DNA from: Ectobacillus sp048976805
GTDB taxonomy: Bacteria; Bacillota; Bacilli; Bacillales; Bacillaceae_G
Direction: 5' to 3'
DNA length: 31,186 nucleotides
Assembly: GCA_048976805.1 (NCBI GenBank)
Contig: JBHGUR010000107.1
Span: forward strand, 1 to 31,186
The position numbers and the translations under genes are program-made. The notes beneath the pieces are model-generated. The model did not search any database. It saw only the letters and a program-made list of their open reading frames with translations, and was not told the origin of the DNA. Positions 7,493 through 14,647 of the stretch are shown here, piece after piece (positions within the stretch are counted from its first letter, which is position 1; every line of letters begins with the position of its first letter).

Positions 7493-7710
7493 GGCTCTGT
7501 TAAAGGCCAATGTTGATTTTTACGTCAAAATCACATGATTTATAAGTAGGCCTGCACATCACAGCTATGCAGAACCTGGCGGCATTCCCCCACTCTCTTC
7601 CTCTCTCCGGTTTTCCTTTAGACGAGACAAAACTAGGCCCTGACCGTTACTATATACGGCTGGGAGCACTCCTCCCCTCTAAAAAAGGATTTATATAGCA
7701 ACACCAAAGT
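7493..7710. repeat. Miniature element family B, copy 1 (right end decayed)
   Basis: It starts GGCTCTGTTAAAGGCCAATG and carries the family B core (GACAAAACTAGGCCCTGACC, then a pyrimidine-rich CTCCCCTCTAAAAAAGGA). The right terminal repeat is degenerate where it meets the ydcC terminator. No target duplication is visible. No coding capacity. Confidence 0.75.
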
Positions 7711-7712
7711 GT

Positions 7713-7749
7713 AAAAAAGCGCGGCAGGAATCCCCTGCTGCGCTTTTTT
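7713..7749. terminator. Bidirectional terminator after ydcC
   Basis: AAAAAAGCGCGGCAGG and CCTGCTGCGCTTTTTT form a long stem with one mismatch and a short loop. T tracts follow on both strands. It lies directly after the ydcC stop codon. Confidence 0.88.
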
Positions 7750-7750
7750 G

Positions 7751-8761
7751 TTACTTAGAAGCCTTTTCATATACAGAACGAGCCACCATCAACAGCTCCT
7801 CTTGCGTTAAGCCCTTTGCGGCCAGCGTATAATCCACACCATTGTGGGACCAAGTGACGGAGTCCTTCGCAAGCGCTCCTACAGTAAAGCCAAGATCTAC
7901 AGGCTCTCCGCTTACTCCGATTGTTGTGCTTGTCTGGGCTACCTTCGCTTTCTCCTGGATTAATGTAAATGTCTTCTTATCTCCGCCATATGTTAGAATA
8001 ACCCGCTTTCCGTTCTTTGCCTGCAATTCTTTTTCTTCTTTTAAGGTCATGCCTTGCGGTGTATCATTCGGGTATAGTACAGAAAACGGTTTATCCTCTT
8101 TTGCCGCTGCCGGAATTTCCATTTGGGCGCTAGACATATTGCGCTTCACTTCAAATGCGCCCTTATCGAATTTTGTATCAAATTTAACCTTAGAGAAGTT
8201 AACCTGGACAATCACATTTTGGTCATTATCCATTAATTTTACAGATACAGGGGATAAATCTTTTTTGCTAAAGGTAATTTCCTGTTTTGGGACCATGTTT
8301 TGATTTTGGTAATTTGTTTTTGTTTCAAACACATAGTGCTTATCCGTATTCTTAAATACTGCTGTTTTGTCCTTTAAAATGTCCCGTACGAGCGATTCAT
8401 ACAAATATGCTTGGCTGCTGTTTTGCGGCCAATTGCTTTGGAAGCGGAAGCTTTTGTTTAGAGCCGGCGTTAAAACGAAAACCCCTTCATCATTACGCAA
8501 AATAATTTGGCTTTGGTCCTTCTTGGCATTCTTTAAGTTAACACGATAGTAGTTCGGCTTATTATGCCAAATGTCCACATCATACACCTGCGGCTCAGTT
8601 CCGGTTTTAATCGATAGCTTGGCGGCAGCTTGGTATCCGGTCATCTTTTCCACCTTGGCATTTAAATCAGCAACGACGTCCTCTTTGCTTTTCTGTATAC
8701 ATCCCGCTAAAGCAAAAATTGTAAACAGCCCGAGCAGCACTGCAAACAGCCGTCTTTTCAT
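7751..8761 (-). CDS. ydcC: Outer-membrane-lipoprotein-sorting-like lipoprotein (YdcC)
   Basis: A 336-residue lipoprotein. A basic N-terminus and hydrophobic stretch end in the lipobox LAGC with lipidated Cys21. The mature part resembles the LolA/LolB-like fold seen in B. subtilis YdcC, a sporulation-associated protein; no enzymatic motif is visible. It is expected to sit on the outer face of the cytoplasmic membrane or forespore membrane. The ATG at 8761 follows AAAGGGG with suitable spacing. It lies between acpS and alr as in other Bacillus genomes, and its leader contains a large inverted repeat (8774-8835). Confidence 0.88.
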   Translation of the reverse strand: MKRRLFAVLLGLFTIFALAGCIQKSKEDVVADLNAKVEKMTGYQAAAKLSIKTGTEPQVYDVDIWHNKPNYYRVNLKNAKKDQSQIILRNDEGVFVLTPALNKSFRFQSNWPQNSSQAYLYESLVRDILKDKTAVFKNTDKHYVFETKTNYQNQNMVPKQEITFSKKDLSPVSVKLMDNDQNVIVQVNFSKVKFDTKFDKGAFEVKRNMSSAQMEIPAAAKEDKPFSVLYPNDTPQGMTLKEEKELQAKNGKRVILTYGGDKKTFTLIQEKAKVAQTSTTIGVSGEPVDLGFTVGALAKDSVTWSHNGVDYTLAAKGLTQEELLMVARSVYEKASK

Positions 8762-8773
8762 CTCTTCAACCCC

Positions 8774-8835
8774 TTTGTCTCATAAATAAGCGGAAGGCAT
8801 GCCCCCCGTACCGCTACTCAAATATATGAGACAAA
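8774..8835. promoter_or_regulatory. Large hairpin in the ydcC leader
   Basis: TTTGTCTCATA (8774-8784) and TATGAGACAAA (8825-8835) are a perfect 11-bp inverted repeat. An inner AGCGG/CCGCT pair (8789-8793 and 8811-8815) extends the structure. It fills the acpS-ydcC gap and has no T tract. It may be an RNA processing or stability element, or a protein-binding site. Confidence 0.5.
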
Positions 8836-8852
8836 ACTTTGGAATATGCAGA

Positions 8853-9212
8853 CTAGCTTGACGGGCTTTCAACAATTACTTGCGCAACTGCAAACTGCTT
8901 GCTGTGGCTAATCGATACATGAAGACGATAAGAAGATGGCGAATAAATAACCGGCTTCCCTCTTTCGTCATTTAAAATTTCAATATCAAGAAAGCTTGTT
9001 TCTTTTCCGATTCCCGTTCCCAGCGCTTTAGAATATGCTTCCTTGGCAGCAAAGCGTCCGGCAATGAACTCCGCTTGCCTCCGCCCTTTTAAACGCGCTG
9101 CCGCTTCCCGCTCTTTTTCCGTTAAAATACGCTCTATAAATTTCGGCTGGGCGTTCATGAGCCTTTCAATCCGCTCCAGTTCGATAATATCAATACCTGC
9201 TCCAATAATCAC
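8853..9212 (-). CDS. acpS: Holo-[acyl-carrier-protein] synthase
   Basis: A 119-residue 4'-phosphopantetheinyl transferase that activates acyl carrier protein. The Mg-binding GAGIDIIELERIE is at the N-terminus, RFAAKEAYSKALGTGIG in the middle and HVSISHSKQFAVAQV at the C-terminus. The start is the GTG at 9212 because GGAGGA lies 8 nt upstream and the protein then begins right before GIDI, as in the family. The longer frame to 9254 has no ribosome site. It is divergent from the rhomboid gene across a 90-bp gap and upstream of ydcC. Confidence 0.95.
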   Translation of the reverse strand: MIIGAGIDIIELERIERLMNAQPKFIERILTEKEREAAARLKGRRQAEFIAGRFAAKEAYSKALGTGIGKETSFLDIEILNDERGKPVIYSPSSYRLHVSISHSKQFAVAQVIVESPSS

Positions 9213-9301
9213 AGTGGCACTCCTCCAACCTTCTATTTTTATATGTACATTCATATCGTAAGAGTAACAGACAAACTTTGCTTTGCAAAAGGAGTGATGC
9301 C

Positions 9302-9856
9302 ATGATTTTTAAATCGCATGCTGTTTCCGTCCGTTCTCCAGCTGCCGCAAACTTCCTTTTAGCCTCCTTTGTTCTCCTTTGGCTGATTCACCCCTTCTTA
9401 TCATGGGGGGTGGGCTGCAATGAGTGCCTTGCCCGGGGAGAATGGTGGCGGATTGCAACATCCTTATTTATTCACTATGAGTTCGAGCACCTGCTAGCAA
9501 ATAGTTTTACCTTGTTTCTATTAGGGCTTTACATAGAAGAACTTCTCGGCAAAAGGAAATTTCTGTTTCTTTTTCTGTTAACAGGGATTGCCGGCAATAT
9601 CGCCACATATCTTTTGCTGCCTGCCCACTTCGTGCATACCGGCGCATCGGGAGCGCTATTCGGCCTGCTTGGCGCCCAGCTTTATATTTTTTATGTAAAG
9701 CAGCAAGCTGATGCTAAACAAAAACAGCTCTTTCTTTTCATTTCATTATTGCTTATGGTTTCAGGCACTTTTCTCGACCAACATTCGAATGTGATTTCGC
9801 ATTTGGGCGGACTGCTTGCGGGAGGCATTTTAGCCCCACTTTTATATAAAGAATAG
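9302..9856 (+). CDS. Rhomboid-family intramembrane serine protease (YdcA-like)
   Basis: A 184-residue polytopic membrane protein. The rhomboid catalytic serine is in GASGALFG (near residue 113), and the catalytic histidine in SHLGGLLAGG (near 167) lies on a later membrane helix. The N-terminal WWRIATSLFIHYEFEHLLANS matches the rhomboid L1-loop/TM2 region. The ATG at 9302 follows AAAGGAGTGATGCC. The stop codon is TAG, and its last base is the first base of a family A miniature element. Removing the element and one target copy restores TAA, so the protein is not truncated. Substrates are unknown. Confidence 0.9.
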   Translation: MIFKSHAVSVRSPAAANFLLASFVLLWLIHPFLSWGVGCNECLARGEWWRIATSLFIHYEFEHLLANSFTLFLLGLYIEELLGKRKFLFLFLLTGIAGNIATYLLLPAHFVHTGASGALFGLLGAQLYIFYVKQQADAKQKQLFLFISLLLMVSGTFLDQHSNVISHLGGLLAGGILAPLLYKE

Positions 9857-9982
9857 GCTCTGTTAAAGGCTAATGTTGATTTGAAACGAAAGGAGGCGAC
9901 TCCAGCGGGAAAAGCGGCTCGGCCCCGCCCGCGGAAAGCGTCCGCCTGTAGTGGAAAATCAGCAATCAAGTTTAACAGAGCC
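9856..9982. repeat. Miniature element family A, copy 2, with 8-bp duplication
   Basis: A 127-bp non-coding element with ends GGCTCTGTTAAAGGCTAATG and (inverted) GGCTCTGTTAAACTTGATTG. It is flanked by perfect 8-bp repeats AAAGAATA at 9848-9855 and 9983-9990. It is inserted between the second and third bases of the rhomboid TAA stop, changing it to TAG. The ends and the 8-bp duplication recall IS6-type transposition, which is inference only. Confidence 0.92.
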
Positions 9983-10002
9983 AAAGAATAAAGAAGCCGG
10001 CC

Positions 10003-10960
10003 TCATCTGACGTAAAAGCTGGCTCCATCGATAACTTCAATATTTTCAAACTTTTGTATTTCACGCATAAGGCAGAATAATGCCGCATCCTTTTGCTTCG
10101 CCTCAATCATACAGTCAATTTGCGGCACACTCCCTTGTATTTCCTTTAGAAAAGAACATATGGGCGTCAATAAAGTCGGCATGGGCGCGCGGATCTTTTT
10201 CATCACGCGGGCTCGATATATGCATTTTAATCGGGAGCGGGGAATGCTGCCATGTTCCTATTACACGCCCCCACTGCTCCCACCAATCCATGCCACCATC
10301 ATTTGTTAGATGATGGTGGAGGTCAAAAACAACGGGGATTTCTAGCTTTTCCCCAAGATATAAGGCGTCATGAAGAGTAAATATTGTATCATCATTTTCC
10401 AGCATAATCATCTCTTGGATATTGGTCGGGATATACGCCCAATTATGGATAAACTGCTCAAGCGCTTTTTCTTTATCATGATAGCCTCCGCCAACGTGAA
10501 GGACGCAGCGGTGGACAGAAGGTATGCGCATCCCTTTTAGCAGCTGGCGATGCATGCGCAATGTTACAAGGGACTGCTTTAAAATATCGGAATCAGAAGA
10601 ATTTAATACAACAAAATGGTCGGGGTGAAAATCAACGCGCATGTTGTTTGCGGCAATATAGTCCGCTAGCTCCTCTAGCTTTTTATGAAGCGGGGAAATA
10701 TAGTCCCAATCCGGCAAGGCTTCATGGTTGGCAAGCGGAATAAGCCGGGAACTAAATCGAAAAAACGAAATATCATGACTGCGATTATGCTTTAGCAGCC
10801 GCAAACAATTTTCCAGATTTGAATTCGCAATGCGCTCCAGTTTACGAATAGCCGCTTCCCGGTCCTTAACGCGCTGAAATTGGGCAAACGTCATCGTTTG
10901 GGAGGGCGACGCATTTTGCAAATGGACGCTCATCGCCACATAACCAAGTCGTACAAGCAT
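10003..10960 (-). pseudogene. uvsE: UV damage endonuclease UvsE, frameshifted
   Basis: UvsE nicks DNA 5' to UV photoproducts. The N-terminal frame (start 10960, MLVRLGYVAMSVHLQNASPS) runs to about residue 270. It covers the TIM-barrel metal-site segments (RVDFHPDHFVVLN, CVLHVGGGYHDKEKALEQF, IMLENDD, VVFDLHHH, KMHISSPRDEKDPRAHADFID). After ...DAHMFF it shifts and ends at 10115. The missing C-terminus (FLKEIQGSVPQIDCMIEAK to ...GASFYV) continues in another frame to 10003. The break falls at a run of four A/T bases, 10150-10153. Both parts together give about 317 residues, the usual length. It is either a recent inactivation or a sequencing error. Confidence 0.9.
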
Positions 10961-11059
10961 ATTTTCCTCCTCTTTTCATTGGTAATAAGCCTAGTATCCC
11001 CAAAGATCAGCTAAAAAGCGCTTGCTGCAGCAACTTGGCAATGGCCGGATTCCTCTCAA

Positions 11060-11085
11060 ATAGAAAAGGGCATCCCAGAAGAGCA
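11060..11085 (-). terminator. Weak terminator after tusA
   Basis: On the minus strand AGGGC and GCCCT form a short stem with a long loop, followed by TTTCTATTT. It lies about 40 nt after the tusA stop. The short stem makes its efficiency doubtful. Confidence 0.35.
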
Positions 11086-11122
11086 GCCCTATGCACCGCC
11101 TTTTGAAACACCCTTTGCTTTT

Positions 11123-11350
11123 TTAATGTTTTCTGCGAATTGAAATTGTCCACTGCGCATCGCCAACTTGCTCGAAGTTCACAACCTTGTGCCCTTCTGT
11201 AGCTGCCCAGCGCGGAATGCTTTCTGTTGCTTGCGTGCAATCGAAATCGATAATTAAATCTTCGCCAACCGCAATTTCCTCAATTGCCTTTTTCGCTTCT
11301 ATTAATGGAAACGGACAAACCATTCCAGTTGTTTCTAAACGTTTTGCCAT
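11123..11350 (-). CDS. TusA-family sulfurtransferase
   Basis: A 75-residue TusA/SirA-like protein. The signature GMVCPFPLIEAKKAIEE carries the persulfide-forming Cys13 in the CPxP motif. The C-terminal half (DLIIDFDCTQATESIPRWAATEGHKV) is the family alpha/beta fold. Start ATG with GGTGAGGAG 9 nt upstream. It begins 18 nt after the YeeE/YedE transporter gene and is clearly co-transcribed. Pairs of YeeE/YedE (TsuA) and TusA-like (TsuB) proteins are associated with thiosulfate uptake, so this protein probably accepts sulfur from the transported species (inference). Confidence 0.88.
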   Translation of the reverse strand: MAKRLETTGMVCPFPLIEAKKAIEEIAVGEDLIIDFDCTQATESIPRWAATEGHKVVNFEQVGDAQWTISIRRKH

Positions 11351-11368
11351 GTGTATAATCTCCTCACC

Positions 11369-12439
11369 TTAGGCATTTGCCGCTTTGCTTCCGACAGAAG
11401 TTCCGGCTGCCTTTTTTGGTTTTTGCATAAGAAATAAATACGTCGCAGTCCATGTTCCCAACATCATAATAATCATCGCAACCCAGCCTTGCCATGTGAA
11501 AATAGCTGTGTTTACAAGACCATTTCCGATTGTGCAGCCTCCTGCGATGGAAGCGCCGAAGCCCATTAGCAAGCCGCCAATCGCGCTGTTGCGGATCGTT
11601 TTAATATCAGGCAAGCGCCAACGGAATTCGCCGCTTCCTCTTGCTGCGATATATGACCCTATCAAAATTCCGATTACCATAAATGTAGCCCAATCAAGCA
11701 ACTGCACATCGCCAGTTACGGAAAACTGCAGCAACTTCGCACTTGGCGTTGTAATGCCAAGTCCATGGTAGCGGCCTGTCGCTGCACTTAATGGCCAAGC
11801 AATAAAGGCGATAAGCCCAACCACTACCGCTGTTACGAACGGATTCCAGCGCTTTTCAAATAAAATGTGAGCGATTCCTGTTTTCTTTGGCTTCATTGTC
11901 GGAATCACAATCTTCGGTTTTTTCATTTCTCTTCCTACAAGAAATGCGACAATTAACGCAAAGCCTATAACGAGAACCCAAGGGGAAACCCCAAGCGTTT
12001 GGTAAATATGAGCATCTTTAAACGTGTAAGAATTCAAGCTGTTTTGAACAGGAACAAGAACTCCAAATTTAGTCGCCGCGCTGGACAGCATATAAGCAAA
12101 TAGTGCAATCCAGCTGCCGATCAGGCCTTCGCCCGCACGATACCAAGTTCCCGTCGCGCAGCCGCCAGCCAGCACAATCCCGATTCCGAAAATAAAACCG
12201 CCGATAATAGTAGCTAACCACGGAAACAGTCCAGCTTCTGTTTTAATCACTCCAAATTCTAGCAAGCTATAAACTCCAATGCTTTGTACTGCTATCACAA
12301 TGAGAGTTGCAATAAACATCTTGTTATCTCTCACTAATATCATATCTCGGTATGCGCCGACAACGCAAAATCTTCCGCGCTGCAGGACGAAGCCAAGCAA
12401 AATACCGCAAAGCAATCCAAGTGTGATTTTCGCTAACAA
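11369..12439 (-). CDS. YeeE/YedE family (thiosulfate) transporter
   Basis: A membrane protein of about 356 residues with roughly nine to ten hydrophobic segments. It shows the twofold YeeE/YedE repeat: GIVLAGGCATGTWYRAGEG in the first half and GASIAGGCTIGNGLVNTAI in the second. Each repeat carries a GGC cysteine, which in TsuA-type transporters contacts thiosulfate. The N-terminal QRGRFCVVGAYRD is also characteristic. The start is taken as TTG at 12439 because GAGGTGA lies 5 nt upstream. Longer frames (GTG 12448, TTG 12481) have weaker sites. It is the first gene of a two-gene unit with tusA. Confidence 0.85.
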   Translation of the reverse strand: MLAKITLGLLCGILLGFVLQRGRFCVVGAYRDMILVRDNKMFIATLIVIAVQSIGVYSLLEFGVIKTEAGLFPWLATIIGGFIFGIGIVLAGGCATGTWYRAGEGLIGSWIALFAYMLSSAATKFGVLVPVQNSLNSYTFKDAHIYQTLGVSPWVLVIGFALIVAFLVGREMKKPKIVIPTMKPKKTGIAHILFEKRWNPFVTAVVVGLIAFIAWPLSAATGRYHGLGITTPSAKLLQFSVTGDVQLLDWATFMVIGILIGSYIAARGSGEFRWRLPDIKTIRNSAIGGLLMGFGASIAGGCTIGNGLVNTAIFTWQGWVAMIIMMLGTWTATYLFLMQKPKKAAGTSVGSKAANA

Positions 12440-12517
12440 CCTTTTCACCTCTGCTTTAATATTTTTCACCCTAAACAACAATTAAATAATTCCTATAGAA
12501 ATAATATGGTTTTCCGT

Positions 12518-12558
12518 AAAAAAAAGCAACTATTTCTAATGGAATAGTTGCTTTTTTT
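12518..12558. terminator. Bidirectional terminator between cshA and the sulfur operon
   Basis: AAAAGCAACTATT and AATAGTTGCTTTT form a long perfect stem with an 8-nt loop, flanked by A and T runs on both strands. It lies just after the cshA stop codon. Confidence 0.9.
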
Positions 12559-12562
12559 GCTG

Positions 12563-14017
12563 TTACATTTTAGCAGCTGGTTTGCGAGTGCGTTTTCTGT
12601 CGCCGCCCTGCTCTTTGCGGGGGCCGCCTTTGCGATTTCTGTTACGGTCACGATCGCGATCTCTGCCGCGGTCTCTTCCGCGCCCTCTATCTTTTGCGAC
12701 AACTGGAGGCTCATCAGTTAATTTAACAGGTGTTGTATCCGGCTCTTTTGTCATAAGTTTTAGCGCAGCCGCTACAACAGTGACAGAATCGTGTTCTTCC
12801 AATAATTCCTCTGCCATGCGCTTATAATAAGACAAGTTTTCATTTTCAATCGTGCTTGCCAATTTTTCCGCTATTAAACGCTGTTGTCCCTCTAGCGCTT
12901 CATCAAGCGTCGGCGGTTTCATGCGGTCAATTTTGCGGTTTGTTGTACGTTCAATATTTTTAAGCTGCCCGAATTCGCGCGGCGTTACAAACAGCATTGC
13001 GATGCCTGTTTTGCCGGCGCGGCCTGTACGGCCGATACGGTGAACATAAGATTCCGGGTCTTGCGGAATATCGAAGTTATATACGTGCGTTACGCCGGAA
13101 ATATCCAAACCGCGTGCTGCTACATCAGTTGCAACAAGAACTTCAATAGAGCCTTCCTTAAACTTCTTTAATACAGACAGGCGTTTCGCTTGCGATAAAT
13201 CGCCATGAATGCCCTCTGCCGCATAGCCGCGCAAATTTAATGCTTCGGATAATTCATCAACGCGGCGCTTCGTGCGGCCGAACACAATCGCAAGCTCAGG
13301 AGATTGAATATCCAATAAGCGCGTTAGCGTATCAAACTTTTTCTTCTCCTGTACTTCCAAATAGAATTGTTGAATATTCGGCATTGTTACTTCTTTCGCT
13401 TTTACCTTAATATGCTTAGGGTCTTTCATAAAGCGCTCCGCAATGCGGCGAATCGGCTCAGGCATCGTCGCAGAGAACAGAAGTGTTTGGTGCTCTTCAG
13501 GCACCTCCGATAAAATGTTTTCAATATCCTCAATAAAGCCCATGTTCAGCATTTCATCCGCTTCATCTAATACAACTGTTTCTACATTTTGCAGGCGGAT
13601 CGTTTTGCGGTTAATGTGGTCCAGAATACGGCCTGGAGTTCCTACGATTAAATGAGGGCCCTTTTTTAAAGCACGGATTTGGCGGTTAATATCTTGGCCG
13701 CCGTAAATAGGCAAGATACGAACCCGCTTATGGTAGCCGATTTTGTAAAGCTCCTCGGAAACCTGAATCGCAAGTTCGCGTGTTGGAGCAATAACAATCC
13801 CTTGAATCGTATCATTTTTTGTATTTACTTTCTCAATTAACGGCAAGCCGAACGCCGCGGTCTTTCCTGTACCAGTTTGCGCTTGGCCGATAATATCCGC
13901 TCCTTGCAATGCAACCGGAATTGTTTGTGCCTGAATAGGTGTTGCTTCCTCAAATCCCATCTTCTCTACGGAATCGAGCAGTTGTTCGCTTAATCCTAAC
14001 TCTCTAAATGTTGTCAA
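12563..14017 (-). CDS. cshA: DEAD-box RNA helicase CshA
   Basis: A 484-residue DEAD-box helicase. In order it has the Q motif (GFEEATPIQAQTIP), Walker A AQTGTGKTA (about 46-53), PTRELA, VLDEADEML, LFSATMP, and the second RecA domain with VATDVAARGLD and HRIGRTGRAG. A basic Arg/Asp/Gly-rich tail follows. CshA helicases work in RNA turnover with the degradosome and in ribosome assembly in the cold. The start is TTG at 14017 with AAGGAGAAG upstream, giving the family N-terminus TTFRELGL. The frame to 14047 has no ribosome site. Its leader contains an intrinsic-terminator hairpin. Confidence 0.95.
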   Translation of the reverse strand: MTTFRELGLSEQLLDSVEKMGFEEATPIQAQTIPVALQGADIIGQAQTGTGKTAAFGLPLIEKVNTKNDTIQGIVIAPTRELAIQVSEELYKIGYHKRVRILPIYGGQDINRQIRALKKGPHLIVGTPGRILDHINRKTIRLQNVETVVLDEADEMLNMGFIEDIENILSEVPEEHQTLLFSATMPEPIRRIAERFMKDPKHIKVKAKEVTMPNIQQFYLEVQEKKKFDTLTRLLDIQSPELAIVFGRTKRRVDELSEALNLRGYAAEGIHGDLSQAKRLSVLKKFKEGSIEVLVATDVAARGLDISGVTHVYNFDIPQDPESYVHRIGRTGRAGKTGIAMLFVTPREFGQLKNIERTTNRKIDRMKPPTLDEALEGQQRLIAEKLASTIENENLSYYKRMAEELLEEHDSVTVVAAALKLMTKEPDTTPVKLTDEPPVVAKDRGRGRDRGRDRDRDRNRNRKGGPRKEQGGDRKRTRKPAAKM

Positions 14018-14057
14018 TGTTACTTCTCCTTTTCTATATCTTCTCAATTATACACTT

Positions 14058-14091
14058 AAAAAAGGCATTCTCCGCGCCTACGGAAAATGCC
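14058..14091 (-). terminator. Intrinsic terminator in the cshA leader
   Basis: On the minus strand GGCATTTTCCG and CGGAGAATGCC form an 11-bp stem (one G-U) with a 6-nt loop, followed by TTTTTT. It lies 41 nt upstream of the cshA start and downstream of the candidate cshA promoter. It may be an attenuator, or it may stop murF read-through. Confidence 0.75.
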
Positions 14092-14513
14092 CTTGCCTTC
14101 GCAAAGTCAAACTCTCTCGTTTGTATAACGGGCTAATTATAAAACAACAGAAAAATATTGGAAATACGTTCTATTGTACTCTAACCATTATAAGTTTTGT
14201 ACGCGGAAAAAGCAAACGCCATATTTCTTCCGATTCTGCATATAGCCTTTTTTCTCCACTCCAGCTTTTCGGTTATTTTCATTAGCCATCTTCGTTCCGT
14301 GCCTTCCTGCTGGCGCTTATAAACCATTGGGCATATTCTTTTTTTTTAAAGTATACAACTAGACAAAAAATATTTTGTCATTTATTGGAAAAATATTTCT
14401 GCTGTAAAGCTGCTTAGCTCTAAATGTATTCTTTTAAATATGTATTCTGCCAAAGGCGGTCCGCTCACGCAGCACCCGCCGCCGCAGAAATAAAGACCCT
14501 CGCTTTATTTGAT
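14092..14513. other. Gene-free region between murF and cshA
   Basis: It carries the candidate cshA promoter on the minus strand (-35 TTGCTT 14210-14215, 17-bp spacer, -10 TATAAT 14187-14192). It also holds AT-rich sequence and, at 14500-14513, the displaced half of the former murF terminator (AAATAAAG and CTTTATTT arms once the inserted element is removed). No ORF is convincing. Confidence 0.5.
14187..14215 (-). promoter_or_regulatory. Candidate cshA promoter
   Basis: -35 TTGCTT, 17-bp spacer and a perfect -10 TATAAT on the minus strand. The predicted leader is about 160 nt long and includes the terminator at 14058-14091. Confidence 0.6.
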
Positions 14514-14647
14514 GGCTCTGTTAAACTTGATTGTTGATTTTCCACTACAGGCGGACGCTTTCCGCGGGCGGGGCCGAGCCGCTTTTCCTGCTGGAGTCGC
14601 CGCCTTTCGCTCCAGAACCCAAATCAACATTAGCCTTTAACAGAGCC
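14514..14647. repeat. Miniature element family A, copy 3, with 8-bp duplication
   Basis: A 134-bp non-coding element with GGCTCTGTTAAA at both ends. It is flanked by perfect 8-bp repeats TATTTGAT at 14506-14513 and 14648-14655. Read with murF, the insertion is again between the second and third bases of a TAA stop, turning it into TAG. Its orientation relative to the gene is the same as in copy 2. Confidence 0.92.

Noticed and set aside
9213..9254. Longer acpS start (133 residues)
   Set aside because: The ATG at 9254 has no ribosome site, whereas the GTG at 9212 has GGAGGA at proper spacing and matches the family N-terminus.
11007..11240. 77-codon minus-strand ORF overlapping tusA
   Set aside because: Out-of-frame shadow of tusA without a ribosome site.
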